This document shows, piece by piece, positions 53,047-59,342 of a stretch of 59,342 bases of DNA. The position numbers and the translations under genes were made by a program. The stretch is from Prevotella sp. UBA2850. GTDB taxonomy: Bacteria; Bacteroidota; Bacteroidia; Bacteroidales; Bacteroidaceae. The notes beneath the pieces are model-generated. The model saw only the letters and a program-made list of their open reading frames with translations. It was not told the origin of the DNA and did no database searches. Where the stretch lies: NCBI GenBank assembly GCA_002350805.1, contig DEFO01000017.1, positions 1 through 59,342 on the forward strand, read 5' to 3'. Numbering within the stretch: the first letter of the stretch is position 1; each line of letters starts with the position of its first letter.

Positions 53047-53591
53047 CAGCAGACACAAGCCGAGAAAGCCTGAGGCAAAAGTATAAAATATTTACAATTA
53101 ACACTAGTTGTTAATTTCTGTTTCCAATATTATAGCATATTTAAGCATTTAACACACCTTGCAAACTTGTAACTAGCTGAGTACAAGCTAGATAAAAATA
53201 TATTTCAATAATAGTTATTATGATAAATACAAACTTATCTTAAATTCGGCTGAAATATCGAACAAACTGTAAATAAACCTTTAAAATCACAGGCATAAGC
53301 AAATGAAATGTTAATAAAGATAGCAGAAATGGCCAAGTAACAGATGTTTACAAACGTGCATCTTTCAGCGCATCTTCTCTCCCTTCTTTGTCCGGGACTG
53401 CCGCATCACGAGAGACACCCCCACCCCCCCAAATATATAATATATACCCTGCTTTCATTCTCTCCCAAAATTTTTTTTCTTTTTTCCGGCCTGTTTCCAA
53501 AGGTTAAAAATGTTAATCTTTTTGATACCAATATGATACCTTTTTGGGGACGCATTTTTCAATGTTCGTAAAATCAGTTGCTTCGGGTAGG

Positions 53592-53620
53592 CAGTTCGAT
53601 TCCATGGGGGAATCGAATTG
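53592..53620. other. 12-bp inverted repeat in the element
   Basis: CAGTTCGATTCC and GGAATCGAATTG are complementary but for one G-T pair, around a 5-base loop. There is no T run, so it is not a typical terminator; it may be an operator or a nick/packaging site. Confidence 0.5.
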
Positions 53621-53654
53621 TTAAAGGCCATTTTGCGGAAAGCTACAAGTGTGC

Positions 53655-53662
53655 TATCTTTG
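53655..53662 (+). promoter_or_regulatory. -7 promoter box of the 76-aa gene
   Basis: TATCTTTG matches TAnnTTTG; the ATG follows 31 bases later, preceded by AAAGGATAAG as a possible ribosome site. Confidence 0.55.
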
Positions 53663-53692
53663 CAGCATCATTAATCAATAAAGGATAAGAAC

Positions 53693-53923
53693 ATGAAACA
53701 AGTATTACTATGCAAACAGGCGGCAAACCTTGTGGCTGACCTGAGAGACCCGGAAGCGGACATATATATGAGTACATTATCGGACATCAACGGAGCAATC
53801 AGGACGGTTATATCTGTTGCAAGGGATCTGGGGGCGGGCGGACTATGTTTGCAGGATGTCCTGGATGTCATTGATATTCTCAACGACTATTCAGAACGAC
53901 TCACGGCGCTGGCAACTACATAA
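53693..53923 (+). CDS. Small unknown element protein
   Basis: This 76-residue protein is helical (KQAANLVADLRDPEADIYMSTLSDINGAIRTVI, then LQDVLDVIDILNDYSERLTAL) with no known motif. It has its own promoter and a plausible ribosome site. Its position beside the right end suggests regulation or immunity, but nothing proves it. Confidence 0.55.
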   Translation: MKQVLLCKQAANLVADLRDPEADIYMSTLSDINGAIRTVISVARDLGAGGLCLQDVLDVIDILNDYSERLTALATT

Positions 53924-53949
53924 TATTAGGTTATTTGGAATATTTTTCG

Positions 53950-53957
53950 TACCTTTG
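53950..53957 (+). promoter_or_regulatory. -7 promoter box ahead of a candidate small RNA
   Basis: TACCTTTG matches TAnnTTTG. It lies 26 bases before a terminator-like hairpin with no ORF in between. Confidence 0.5.
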
Positions 53958-53962
53958 CAGCG

Positions 53963-54019
53963 TTCTAATACAAAGTTTTGCCGGCTGCCTTCGTCTGTGA
54001 TGGATGGGGGCAGCTTTTT
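53963..54019 (+). ncRNA. Candidate small RNA at the right end of the element
   Basis: A -7 box at 53950 is followed by about 20 bases and then a hairpin GCTGCC (53984-53989) / GGCAGC (54009-54014) with a T run, and no ORF. That is the minimal layout of a small regulatory RNA of about 55 nt. It could instead be an ordinary terminator of the 76-aa gene. Confidence 0.4.
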
Positions 54020-54032
54020 AACGTCAAAAACC

Positions 54033-54054
54033 TAGGTACAAAACAGGTACAAAA
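54033..54054 (+). repeat. Two 11-bp direct repeats at the right end of the element
   Basis: TAGGTACAAAA at 54033 and CAGGTACAAAA at 54044 match the four copies at 46680-46723, in the same orientation. Confidence 0.85.
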
Positions 54055-54116
54055 ATTTAATCTCAAAAATGTTAAAATGGCGTATCTTTCTGTTATTCAA
54101 TTATTTATAAAAAATA

Positions 54117-54134
54117 GTGTTGGTGGGGCATCAA
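54117..54134. repeat. Attachment-site core, right copy
   Basis: GTGTTGGTGGGGCATCAA, identical to 46557-46574; beyond it lies the displaced host end of ccsA. Confidence 0.88.
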
Positions 54135-54186
54135 CTACCTGCCAGCAGCCCAAGGCTCCAGCGTACATACTTATAATATGGGATAG
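54117..54186 (+). pseudogene. Displaced original 3' end of ccsA
   Basis: Read in the ccsA frame this gives CWWGINYLPAAQGSSVHTYNMG and a stop at 54184-54186. It is the host C-terminus removed from ccsA by the insertion. No start or promoter, so it is not expressed alone. Comparison with the current ccsA end shows synonymous-like replacement. Confidence 0.85.
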
Positions 54187-54237
54187 CAGACTTCTAATAT
54201 GGGAATAGCTGACTTCTAATATGGGATAGTTGACTTC
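54174..54237. repeat. 21/22-bp tandem repeat at the old ccsA stop
   Basis: Three copies beginning TAATATGGGA at 54174, 54195 and 54217. The first contains the displaced ccsA stop; the third contains the end of the convergent exonuclease-like gene. Confidence 0.8.
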
Positions 54238-55190
54238 TGATAGACATCCAGCCTGAAACGCGCCACGAGCGGCAGATGGTCGCTATAGCCGTGATGATAT
54301 TTGAGACCCTTGTAGTTGCGCTTGGGCTGTACGCCGCCATATCGCTCGTCGGCTTCTAGCAGGAAGGACTCGTCGTTGATACGGCAGTCCACCAGCATGG
54401 CCGCCAACGGCTGACTGGCCAGAATATGGTCGATGCTCCCCCACTCTCCCTTATAACGATAGGTGCCACGGGCTCCGTGCGTGCCCTTTGCCCCACGTGA
54501 GACATCGGTCATCTGATGGCTCTCAATGCGCTGGATGGCGGCATCGGAGGTATAGTCGTTGAAGTCGCCAGCCATCACGATATTGGCATGGGGCGACAGC
54601 CGACGGATGGAGTCGACGGCAGCGCACAACCGGTCGGCCACCCTCAGACGGTAAGGCCTGGAAGCCCGCTCGCCACCATAGCGGCTGGGCGCATGAACGA
54701 CAAACACATGCAGGGTGTCGCCCGAGGCCACCACCCCCGATGCATAGAGAATGTCGCGTGTAGGCCGGCGGTTGCCATAGGGCTCAATGCCCAGCGAGTA
54801 GTGACGGAGCAGGGCAAACGAATAAGGCGAATAGAGCAGGGCCACATCGATGCCGCGCAGGTCGGGCGAACGGGTGACCAGATAGTCGTAGCGGGCATTG
54901 CGCAACAGCGAGCGGCGCGTCAGGTCGGTCAGCACCGAGTCGTTCTCCACCTCGCAGAGCGCCACCAGGTCGGGCACCTGCCAGCCATTCTCCTGCCGGC
55001 CGCAGGCAATGATGGTGCGCCCGATATTGTTCAGTTTCGTCCAATACCTGCCCTGGTTCCAATGGCGAGTGGCACCGGGCAGATACTCATAGTCGTTTTT
55101 CAGCGAGTCGTGCCGGTAGTCGAACAGGTTCTCGCAGTTCAACTCGACCATCGTAAACATACTGACCAGAAAAACAGATAACGACATCAT
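54216..55190 (-). CDS. Endonuclease/exonuclease/phosphatase family protein
   Basis: This 324-residue protein has a short N-terminal hydrophobic stretch (MMSLSVFLVSMFTMV) that may be a signal, and the family motifs NCENLFDY, CEVEND (metal Glu), VVHAPSRYGG, MAGDFNDYTSD and the final SDHLPLVARF with its His. The family cleaves phosphodiesters in DNA, RNA or lipids. The last residues (YQKSTIPY) run into a tandem repeat and vary. Its promoter box is at 55223-55230 on the minus strand. Confidence 0.87.
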   Translation of the reverse strand: MMSLSVFLVSMFTMVELNCENLFDYRHDSLKNDYEYLPGATRHWNQGRYWTKLNNIGRTIIACGRQENGWQVPDLVALCEVENDSVLTDLTRRSLLRNARYDYLVTRSPDLRGIDVALLYSPYSFALLRHYSLGIEPYGNRRPTRDILYASGVVASGDTLHVFVVHAPSRYGGERASRPYRLRVADRLCAAVDSIRRLSPHANIVMAGDFNDYTSDAAIQRIESHQMTDVSRGAKGTHGARGTYRYKGEWGSIDHILASQPLAAMLVDCRINDESFLLEADERYGGVQPKRNYKGLKYHHGYSDHLPLVARFRLDVYQKSTIPY

Positions 55191-55222
55191 AGCAGCTATA
55201 AAGGTTAAAAAGATTTCAGAGG

Positions 55223-55230
55223 CAAATATA
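55223..55230 (-). promoter_or_regulatory. -7 promoter box of the exonuclease-like gene
   Basis: TATATTTG on the minus strand, 33 bases before the ATG at 55190. It diverges from the box at 55339-55346, with a 32-bp repeat between them. Confidence 0.55.
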
Positions 55231-55335
55231 CGGAAAATATTGGAAACCGACCATCTATTTGTCGGAAAATTTCAGAAAACACCCGTCTATTTGCCCGAAA
55301 AATGTTGGAAGCAGACCTTCTATTTGGCGGAAAAT
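55231..55335. repeat. 32-33-bp tandem repeat between divergent promoters
   Basis: CGGAAAAT recurs at 55231, 55263, 55295 (as CCGAAAAAT) and 55328; TCTATTTG sits ahead at 55254, 55286 and 55319. Each copy carries the same spacing, three helical turns. Confidence 0.8.
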
Positions 55336-55338
55336 GTG

Positions 55339-55346
55339 TATTTTTG
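55339..55346 (+). promoter_or_regulatory. -7 promoter box of the glycosylase-like gene
   Basis: TATTTTTG, 16 bases before the ATG at 55362; predicted leader about 9-10 nt. Confidence 0.55.
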
Positions 55347-55361
55347 CACGCAGAAAACAAC

Positions 55362-55946
55362 ATGATTCAACCCATGACCCACGACCCTGTAGAGCGCCAT
55401 CCGCTGCAGCCTTTCCTGCCTCCCCATGCCCGCATGCTGATGCTGGGCAGTTTTCCTCCCGCCCGCAAACGATGGTGCATGGACTTCTTCTATCCTAACT
55501 TCATCAACGACATGTGGCGCATCTGGGGACTGGTGTGCTTCGGCGACAAGCAGCATTTCGTCGACGAGCAACACAAATGCTTCCGCCGCGAACAGATCAT
55601 CCAGTTTCTAGAGCACGAGGGCATTGCGCTCTTCGACACCGCCACGGCCGTGGTCCGCACCACCAACACCGCCAGCGACAAAGACCTGCTGGTGGTCGAG
55701 CAGACCGACGTGGCCGCCCTGCTGCGCCAGCTGCCTGAATGCACGGCCGTGGTGACCACCGGACAGAAAGCCACCGACCTGCTGACCACGCTGTTCCATA
55801 TCGAGAGCCAGCCCAAGGTGGGCGGCTACGTAGAGTTCACCTTCGAGGGACGCGCCATGCGCCTCTACCGCATGCCCAGCAGCTCGCGCGCCTATCCCAT
55901 GAAACTGGAGCGCAAGGCCGAATTATACAGCGTGCTGAAACAATAA
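55362..55946 (+). CDS. Uracil-DNA glycosylase superfamily protein
   Basis: This 194-residue protein belongs to the uracil-DNA glycosylase superfamily: MLMLGSFPPARKRWCMDFFYP carries the LGSFP start motif near residue 26, and SSSRAYPMK near the end is the other conserved loop. Such enzymes remove uracil or related bases. The short form with FYP-N-FINDMWR looks like the DUF4918/Mug-like subgroup. I start at the ATG at 55362, after the promoter box; an earlier in-frame ATG at 55302 lies upstream of it. Confidence 0.82.
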   Translation: MIQPMTHDPVERHPLQPFLPPHARMLMLGSFPPARKRWCMDFFYPNFINDMWRIWGLVCFGDKQHFVDEQHKCFRREQIIQFLEHEGIALFDTATAVVRTTNTASDKDLLVVEQTDVAALLRQLPECTAVVTTGQKATDLLTTLFHIESQPKVGGYVEFTFEGRAMRLYRMPSSSRAYPMKLERKAELYSVLKQ

Positions 55947-55990
55947 ATCGGGCGACGGCACGTTAAAAACAAAAAAGCACCGATACAAAC

Positions 55991-56683
55991 ATGAGACATT
56001 TCCTCACATCCATCCTTCTGCTGGCAGCCTCGCTCACAGCCCACGCCCAATACCAGGCCGGCGACATGTTCGTCTATCCGCGCATCGGCTTCGCCATCAC
56101 CAACCTGACCAACAACAACATCTACTACAACATGGACAGCAAAGAGCTGGACTCGAAGGCGAAGGCCGGGCTCACCGTCGGCGTCGAGGCTGAGCGCTTC
56201 ATCAGCGCGCCTCTCAGCGTGTCGGCAGGCGTGATGTACACCAACCAAGGATACAAATACCCCGACTACGGAGTGGACGACAAGAACGCGAAGACCTTCT
56301 GGAACTGCGAGGACAGCAAGGTCACCATGCACTATCTGCAGGTGCCGGTGATGCTCAATCTCTATGTGGCCGACGGACTGGCGCTCAAGGCGGGCGTCGA
56401 GATGGGCTACCTGCTCCATTCGAAGGCGCAGAGCGTGATGACCGATGGCATCATCGACAGCGACAACAACTATGTGGTGAAGACCACGAAAAGACAGTCA
56501 GCGAAGAACACCGACATCTATCGCCGCTTCGACCTGTCCATCCCCATGGGCGCCTCCTACGAGTATATGCACTTTGTGCTCGACCTGCGCTACCATCTGG
56601 GACTGGCCAACCTGTCGAAAGTGGAAAAGAATATGCACAGCAGCGTGGTTACCTTCACCCTGGGCTACCAGTTTGAGCTCTAA
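55991..56683 (+). CDS. PorT-like outer-membrane beta-barrel protein
   Basis: This 230-residue protein has a signal peptide (MRHFLTSILLLAASLTAHAQ) and then regular amphipathic strands (YPRIGFAITNL, LTVGVEAERF, LSVSAGVMYTNQGYKYP, LQVPVMLNLYV, LALKAGVEMGYLL, LGYQFEL) typical of the PorT/outer-membrane beta-barrel (OMP_b-brl) family. Ending in Phe-Glu-Leu. It lies 44 bases after the glycosylase gene. Function unspecified. Confidence 0.83.
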   Translation: MRHFLTSILLLAASLTAHAQYQAGDMFVYPRIGFAITNLTNNNIYYNMDSKELDSKAKAGLTVGVEAERFISAPLSVSAGVMYTNQGYKYPDYGVDDKNAKTFWNCEDSKVTMHYLQVPVMLNLYVADGLALKAGVEMGYLLHSKAQSVMTDGIIDSDNNYVVKTTKRQSAKNTDIYRRFDLSIPMGASYEYMHFVLDLRYHLGLANLSKVEKNMHSSVVTFTLGYQFEL

Positions 56684-56711
56684 GCAAGAGACGTTTCGCG
56701 CAAAAACAAAC

Positions 56712-56774
56712 ATAGAGACCATTCCCGGTTGAATAGAAAAAAGCTTTTCCTATCGGCCTGAGAATGGTCTCTAT
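56712..56774. terminator. Long imperfect hairpin between convergent genes
   Basis: ATAGAGACCATTC (56712-56724) pairs with GAATGGTCTCTAT (56762-56774), with further partial pairing inside. It lies between the barrel gene and trpS. No T run, so it is probably a bidirectional 3'-end structure. Confidence 0.6.
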
Positions 56775-56798
56775 ACGTGAAATATCCGTTCTATCAGA

Positions 56799-57887
56799 TT
56801 ACTTATTCCTGAAGTACTCGGCCTGCTGGCGAATGAGCTCAGCATCGTCGAAGTAGTCGATGCGCATGGCGTGGCGCACCTCGCTCATGGTCTGTGCGGC
56901 CACCTCGCGAGCCTGCTCGGTGCCTTTGCGCAGAATGTTGTAAATCTCGGGAATGTCCTGCTCGAACTCATGACGGCGCACGCGCATGGGCTCGAGGAAC
57001 TGGTTGATGACCTGATTGAGGAATTTCTTGCACTTCATGTCGCCCAGTCCGCCACGCTGATAGTGCTCCTTCAGCTCGTCAAGATTCTGGTACTCGGGCC
57101 AGAACGTGGCAAAGTCGGCATCGGTGGCAAAGGCATCGAGATAGGTGAACACGGCGTTGCCCTCCACATGGCCGGGGTCGTTCAGGTTGACATGCGTGGG
57201 GTCGGTATACATCGAGCGCACCTTCTGCCACACCTCGTCGGCCGAGTCGCTCAGATAGATGCAGTTGCCCAGGCTCTTCGACATCTTCTCCTTGCCGTCG
57301 GTACCCGGCAGACGACGGGCGGTCTGGTTCTCGGGCAGCATGATGAACGGCTCTACCAGCACCTCGGCATAGGTGTTGTTGAAACGGCGCACCAGCTCGC
57401 GCGTCACCTCGAGCATCGGCTCCTGGTCCTCGCCGGCAGGCACCGTGGTGGCCTTGAACAGCGTGATGTCGGCAGCCTGGCTCACGGGATAGCAGAAGAA
57501 GCCCAGCGGTATGTTGGCCTCGAAGTTGCGCATCTTGATCTCGGTCTTCACCGTCGGGTTACGCTGCACACGGCTCACGCTGATGAGGTTCATCAGATAG
57601 GTGGTCAGCTCGGCCAGCTCGGGAATCATGCTCTGGATGAAGAGCACGCACTTCTCGGGATTCAGGCCGGCAGCCAGATAGTCGAGCGCCACATTCACTA
57701 TGTTCTGCCTGATTTTCTCAGGATTCTCGGCATTGTCGGTCAATGCCTGCACATCGGCCATAAACACAAACATACGGTCGTAGTCGCCTGCTTCCTGCAG
57801 CTCCACACGACGGCGCAACGAACCAATATAGTGACCCAGATGCAACTTACCGGTAGGACGGTCGCCTGTCAATATTACTTTTCCCAT
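56799..57887 (-). CDS. trpS: Tryptophanyl-tRNA synthetase
   Basis: TrpS charges tRNA-Trp. The 362-residue class I synthetase has TGDRPTGKLHLGHYIGS (HIGH-type motif as LGHY, near residue 15), QALTDNAENP and the KMSKSLGN loop. Members with this length and MGKVILTGDRPTGKLH start are the usual Bacteroidota type. Its own box is at 57925-57932 on the minus strand, divergent from the DUF554 gene. Confidence 0.96.
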   Translation of the reverse strand: MGKVILTGDRPTGKLHLGHYIGSLRRRVELQEAGDYDRMFVFMADVQALTDNAENPEKIRQNIVNVALDYLAAGLNPEKCVLFIQSMIPELAELTTYLMNLISVSRVQRNPTVKTEIKMRNFEANIPLGFFCYPVSQAADITLFKATTVPAGEDQEPMLEVTRELVRRFNNTYAEVLVEPFIMLPENQTARRLPGTDGKEKMSKSLGNCIYLSDSADEVWQKVRSMYTDPTHVNLNDPGHVEGNAVFTYLDAFATDADFATFWPEYQNLDELKEHYQRGGLGDMKCKKFLNQVINQFLEPMRVRRHEFEQDIPEIYNILRKGTEQAREVAAQTMSEVRHAMRIDYFDDAELIRQQAEYFRNK

Positions 57888-57924
57888 TGTTCTGTTTTTT
57901 CTTTCTGTTCTGTGATTTGGGTTG

Positions 57925-57932
57925 CAAAATTA
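57925..57932 (-). promoter_or_regulatory. -7 promoter box of trpS
   Basis: TAATTTTG on the minus strand, 38 bases before the trpS ATG. Confidence 0.6.
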
Positions 57933-57975
57933 CTATTTTTCTTCCACAATCTGCCCATAATCAGCGGAAAAATAT

Positions 57976-57983
57976 TAATTTTG
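57976..57983 (+). promoter_or_regulatory. -7 promoter box of the DUF554 gene
   Basis: TAATTTTG, 21 bases before the ATG at 58004. Confidence 0.6.
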
Positions 57984-58003
57984 CACGAATTAAGTCGGAA
58001 ATT

Positions 58004-58777
58004 ATGATTGGAACCATTGTCAACACAACAGCTATCATCGTAGGCACCATCGCAGGCTCCATGCTCCACAGGGGCATCAAGCAGAAATACAAGACCACCC
58101 TTTACGACGCACTGGGACTGGCCTCGCTGGCCATCGGCCTGAACGCCACCATCACCCACTTCCCCAAGAGCCAGTATCCCGTGCTCTTCATCGTCGCCCT
58201 GGCCGTGGGCGGAGTCATCGGCACGCGCCTCGACATCGACGGCCGCTTCCACCGGCTCGTCGACCGCAAGCAACGGGCAGCTGACGGCGAGCCAGGCGAT
58301 GCCGACAACGGAGAACAAGTCAACGGGCGAGCCAACGAACAACATAGCAACGGGCAAGTCAACGGGCGACGAGGCTCGCTGGCCGACGGACTGGCCACCG
58401 CCATCCTGCTCTATTGCATCGGACCGCTGTCGATGCTCGGTCCTGTCATCAGCGCGCTCAAGGGCGACCACACCTTTCTCTTCACCAATGCCACGCTCGA
58501 CTTCGTCTCGTCCACCATCTTCGCCTCCACCTACGGCATGGGCATGATTCTGGCGGCGCCCGTCCTGTTCTGCTGGCAAGGCATGTTCTACCTCGTGGCA
58601 CAACTGTCGAGCACGGCGCTCAGCGAGGCACTCATGGCCGAGCTGCTCATCGTGGGCGGACTGATGATCACCGGTTCAGGTCTGTCGCTGCTCAACCTGA
58701 AAGACTGCAAGGTGCTCAACTTGCTGCCTGCCCTGTTCGTGCCCATACTTTGGTTCATCGTCTGCGCGGTGGTTTGA
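58004..58777 (+). CDS. DUF554 family membrane protein with hydrophilic insert
   Basis: This 257-residue protein starts MIGTIVNTTAIIVGTIAGSMLH and has about six hydrophobic segments with GLASLAIGLNATI, typical of DUF554 (YdfK/YqgA-like). Between the third and fourth segments (about residues 85-125) is a hydrophilic insert with NGEQVNGRANEQHSNGQVNGR, encoded by repeats of an AACGGGC word. DUF554 members usually have a much shorter loop there. Function unknown. I start at the ATG at 58004, 21 bases after the promoter box. Confidence 0.82.
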   Translation: MIGTIVNTTAIIVGTIAGSMLHRGIKQKYKTTLYDALGLASLAIGLNATITHFPKSQYPVLFIVALAVGGVIGTRLDIDGRFHRLVDRKQRAADGEPGDADNGEQVNGRANEQHSNGQVNGRRGSLADGLATAILLYCIGPLSMLGPVISALKGDHTFLFTNATLDFVSSTIFASTYGMGMILAAPVLFCWQGMFYLVAQLSSTALSEALMAELLIVGGLMITGSGLSLLNLKDCKVLNLLPALFVPILWFIVCAVV

Positions 58778-59342
58778 ACCAAAGCGGGAGTGTAGGAGTT
58801 GGGAACCCCTATAGGAGTTTGGGAGTTTAGGAGTTTGGACAATACTCCGTCTCTTGCGATGCCAGTTTGTTCTTCAATTTTGAGCTTCAGGGGGTAATTT
58901 GTCCCTCCCCTTAGGGGAGGTTAGGAGGGGTCTTTTCCTACTACAAAGTTACTCATTTTTCCAGTGTTATGCAAGTGTTTTCCGCATTATTTCGGGGGTC
59001 GCAAAAAAGTTTTCATTTTTCTTGACAAAACAGATGAAGGGAGTTTAGGAGTTTGGGAGTTAGGAGTTAGGAGTTTGGACAATAGCAAAGGTAATCATAC
59101 CTCTCAGTTCTCCGCTCTCAGTTCTCAACTCTAAATGCGCCGAGCAGCACTCGGGAAACTCAGAGGGTGTTCAGAGTTTTCCAGACGGCATCGTTGTGCG
59201 CGCGGGGAAAGCGACGGGCTCAGTTTTGAGCCGGTTAAGCCACCGGAGGCATATTTGAGCAGACTTAGGGGTATGTGGGCTCGAATCTGAGCTGACATCG
59301 GCAAACCGTCCACAAACCCGGGAAAAGGGACAAGAAAAGCAG
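58778..59342. other. Gene-free tail with short direct repeats
   Basis: No convincing ORF. GGAGTTTG/GGAGTTTA octamers occur in tandem at 58811-58838 and 59039-59077, both ending in GGAGTTTGGACAATA. There is also a tract of TCTCAGTTCTC words near 59101-59130. No RNA gene seen. Confidence 0.55.

Larger units (their letters stand above)
52881..53692. other. 812-base gene-free, AT-rich region of the element
   Basis: No ORF with convincing coding character. It contains a -7 box TATCTTTG at 53039-53046 with no gene behind it, an alternating stem region CTTGTAACTAGCTGAGTACAAGCTAG (53166-53191) that can pair in two ways, a poly-C tract near 53412, two GATACC words 11 bases apart (53524, 53535) and a 12-bp hairpin at 53592-53620. 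It may hold a replication origin, an untranslated RNA or packaging signal. Confidence 0.5.
46557..54134. mobile_element. Integrated 7.6-kb element in the 3' end of ccsA, phage-satellite-like
   Basis: Bounded by an 18-bp direct repeat (46557-46574, 54117-54134), with a tyrosine recombinase next to the left core and 11-bp direct repeats at both ends. Cargo runs mostly in one direction: recombinase, unknown 231-aa protein, excisionase-like HTH, a possible replication protein, several unknowns, and a possible terminase-small-subunit-like protein. DNA is visibly AT-richer than the flanks and favours AGA/AGG for arginine. No capsid, tail, portal, lysis, relaxase, transposase or resistance gene is seen. 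Best guess is a phage satellite (PICI-like) or small cryptic integrative element; it is too small for an autonomous prophage. Confidence 0.85.

Noticed and set aside
52886..53086. 66-residue ORF after the last element operon gene
   Set aside because: Composition is not protein-like, it runs across a -7 box and no ribosome site is present.
53592..53620. tRNA T-arm-like word GTTCGATTCC
   Set aside because: No acceptor, D or anticodon stems around it; it is explained better as a 12-bp inverted repeat.
46557..54134. Element as a complete prophage or conjugative element
   Set aside because: No capsid, portal, tail, lysis, relaxase or coupling protein genes, and 7.6 kb is too small.
59131..59313. 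60-residue minus-strand ORF near the window end
   Set aside because: Sequence is low in complexity, with no motif, promoter or operon context.

Overview
The window looks like a chromosomal segment of a Bacteroidota, most likely Prevotellaceae (Prevotella/Segatella-like). This rests on the Bacteroidota-type -7 box TAnnTTTG ahead of many genes, Crp/Fnr-NrfHA and KorABCD gene sets, periplasmic peptidases and glycosidases, PorT- and OmpA-type outer-membrane proteins, and GC-rich coding sequence. I assign the organism from gene content only. I found no rRNA, tRNA or CRISPR array.

Layout. 0.3-8.5 kb: a five-gene, one-promoter, one-terminator unit in which every product starts with a signal peptide: a C26 gamma-glutamyl hydrolase, a glutamate racemase fused to a GltS-type sodium/glutamate symporter, two paralogous class I amidotransferase-like proteins and a C69 dipeptidase. 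Together they look like a periplasmic system for taking apart gamma-glutamyl or D-glutamate-containing peptides and importing the glutamate. 8.7-17.4 kb: trmD, a DUF805 protein with a repetitive tail, two peptidases (M24, C1B), then recJ and recQ. 17.5-24 kb (minus strand): branched-chain amino acid synthesis ilvD-ilvB-ilvN-thioesterase-ilvC. 24.2-25.3 kb: an OmpA-like porin. 25.5-28.5 kb: cobU-cobT-cobS-cobC, the nucleotide-loop branch of cobalamin assembly. 28.6-34 kb (minus): a GH51-type arabinofuranosidase and an S9 peptidase. 34.4-39.6 kb (minus): korA/B/C/D 2-oxoacid:ferredoxin oxidoreductase with a tiny TPR protein, folD and ffh. 39.9-46.6 kb: a lipoprotein phosphoesterase and a small envelope protein, a Crp/Fnr regulator, and the nitrite-ammonification set nrfH-nrfA-resB-ccsA.

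46.56-54.13 kb is a 7.6-kb integrated element. It sits in the 3' end of ccsA, bounded by an 18-bp direct repeat, and supplies a replacement 3' end that encodes almost the same C-terminus; the original ccsA end is stranded at its right border. Eleven-bp direct repeats lie at both ends (four left, two right). Cargo is a tyrosine recombinase, an excisionase-like HTH protein, a possible replication protein, a possible terminase-small-subunit-like protein and several unknowns, with AT-richer DNA and AGA/AGG arginine codons. No capsid, tail, relaxase or resistance gene is visible, so a phage satellite or small cryptic integrative element is the best guess.

54.2-59.3 kb: an endonuclease/exonuclease/phosphatase protein, a uracil-DNA-glycosylase-like protein, a PorT-like barrel, trpS and a DUF554 membrane protein, then a gene-free tail.

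A second theme is the chromosomal spacers: many carry short tandem repeats with strict periods (21 bp at four loci, 10 bp, 32 bp, 37 bp), two of them sharing one repeat unit although 15 kb apart.
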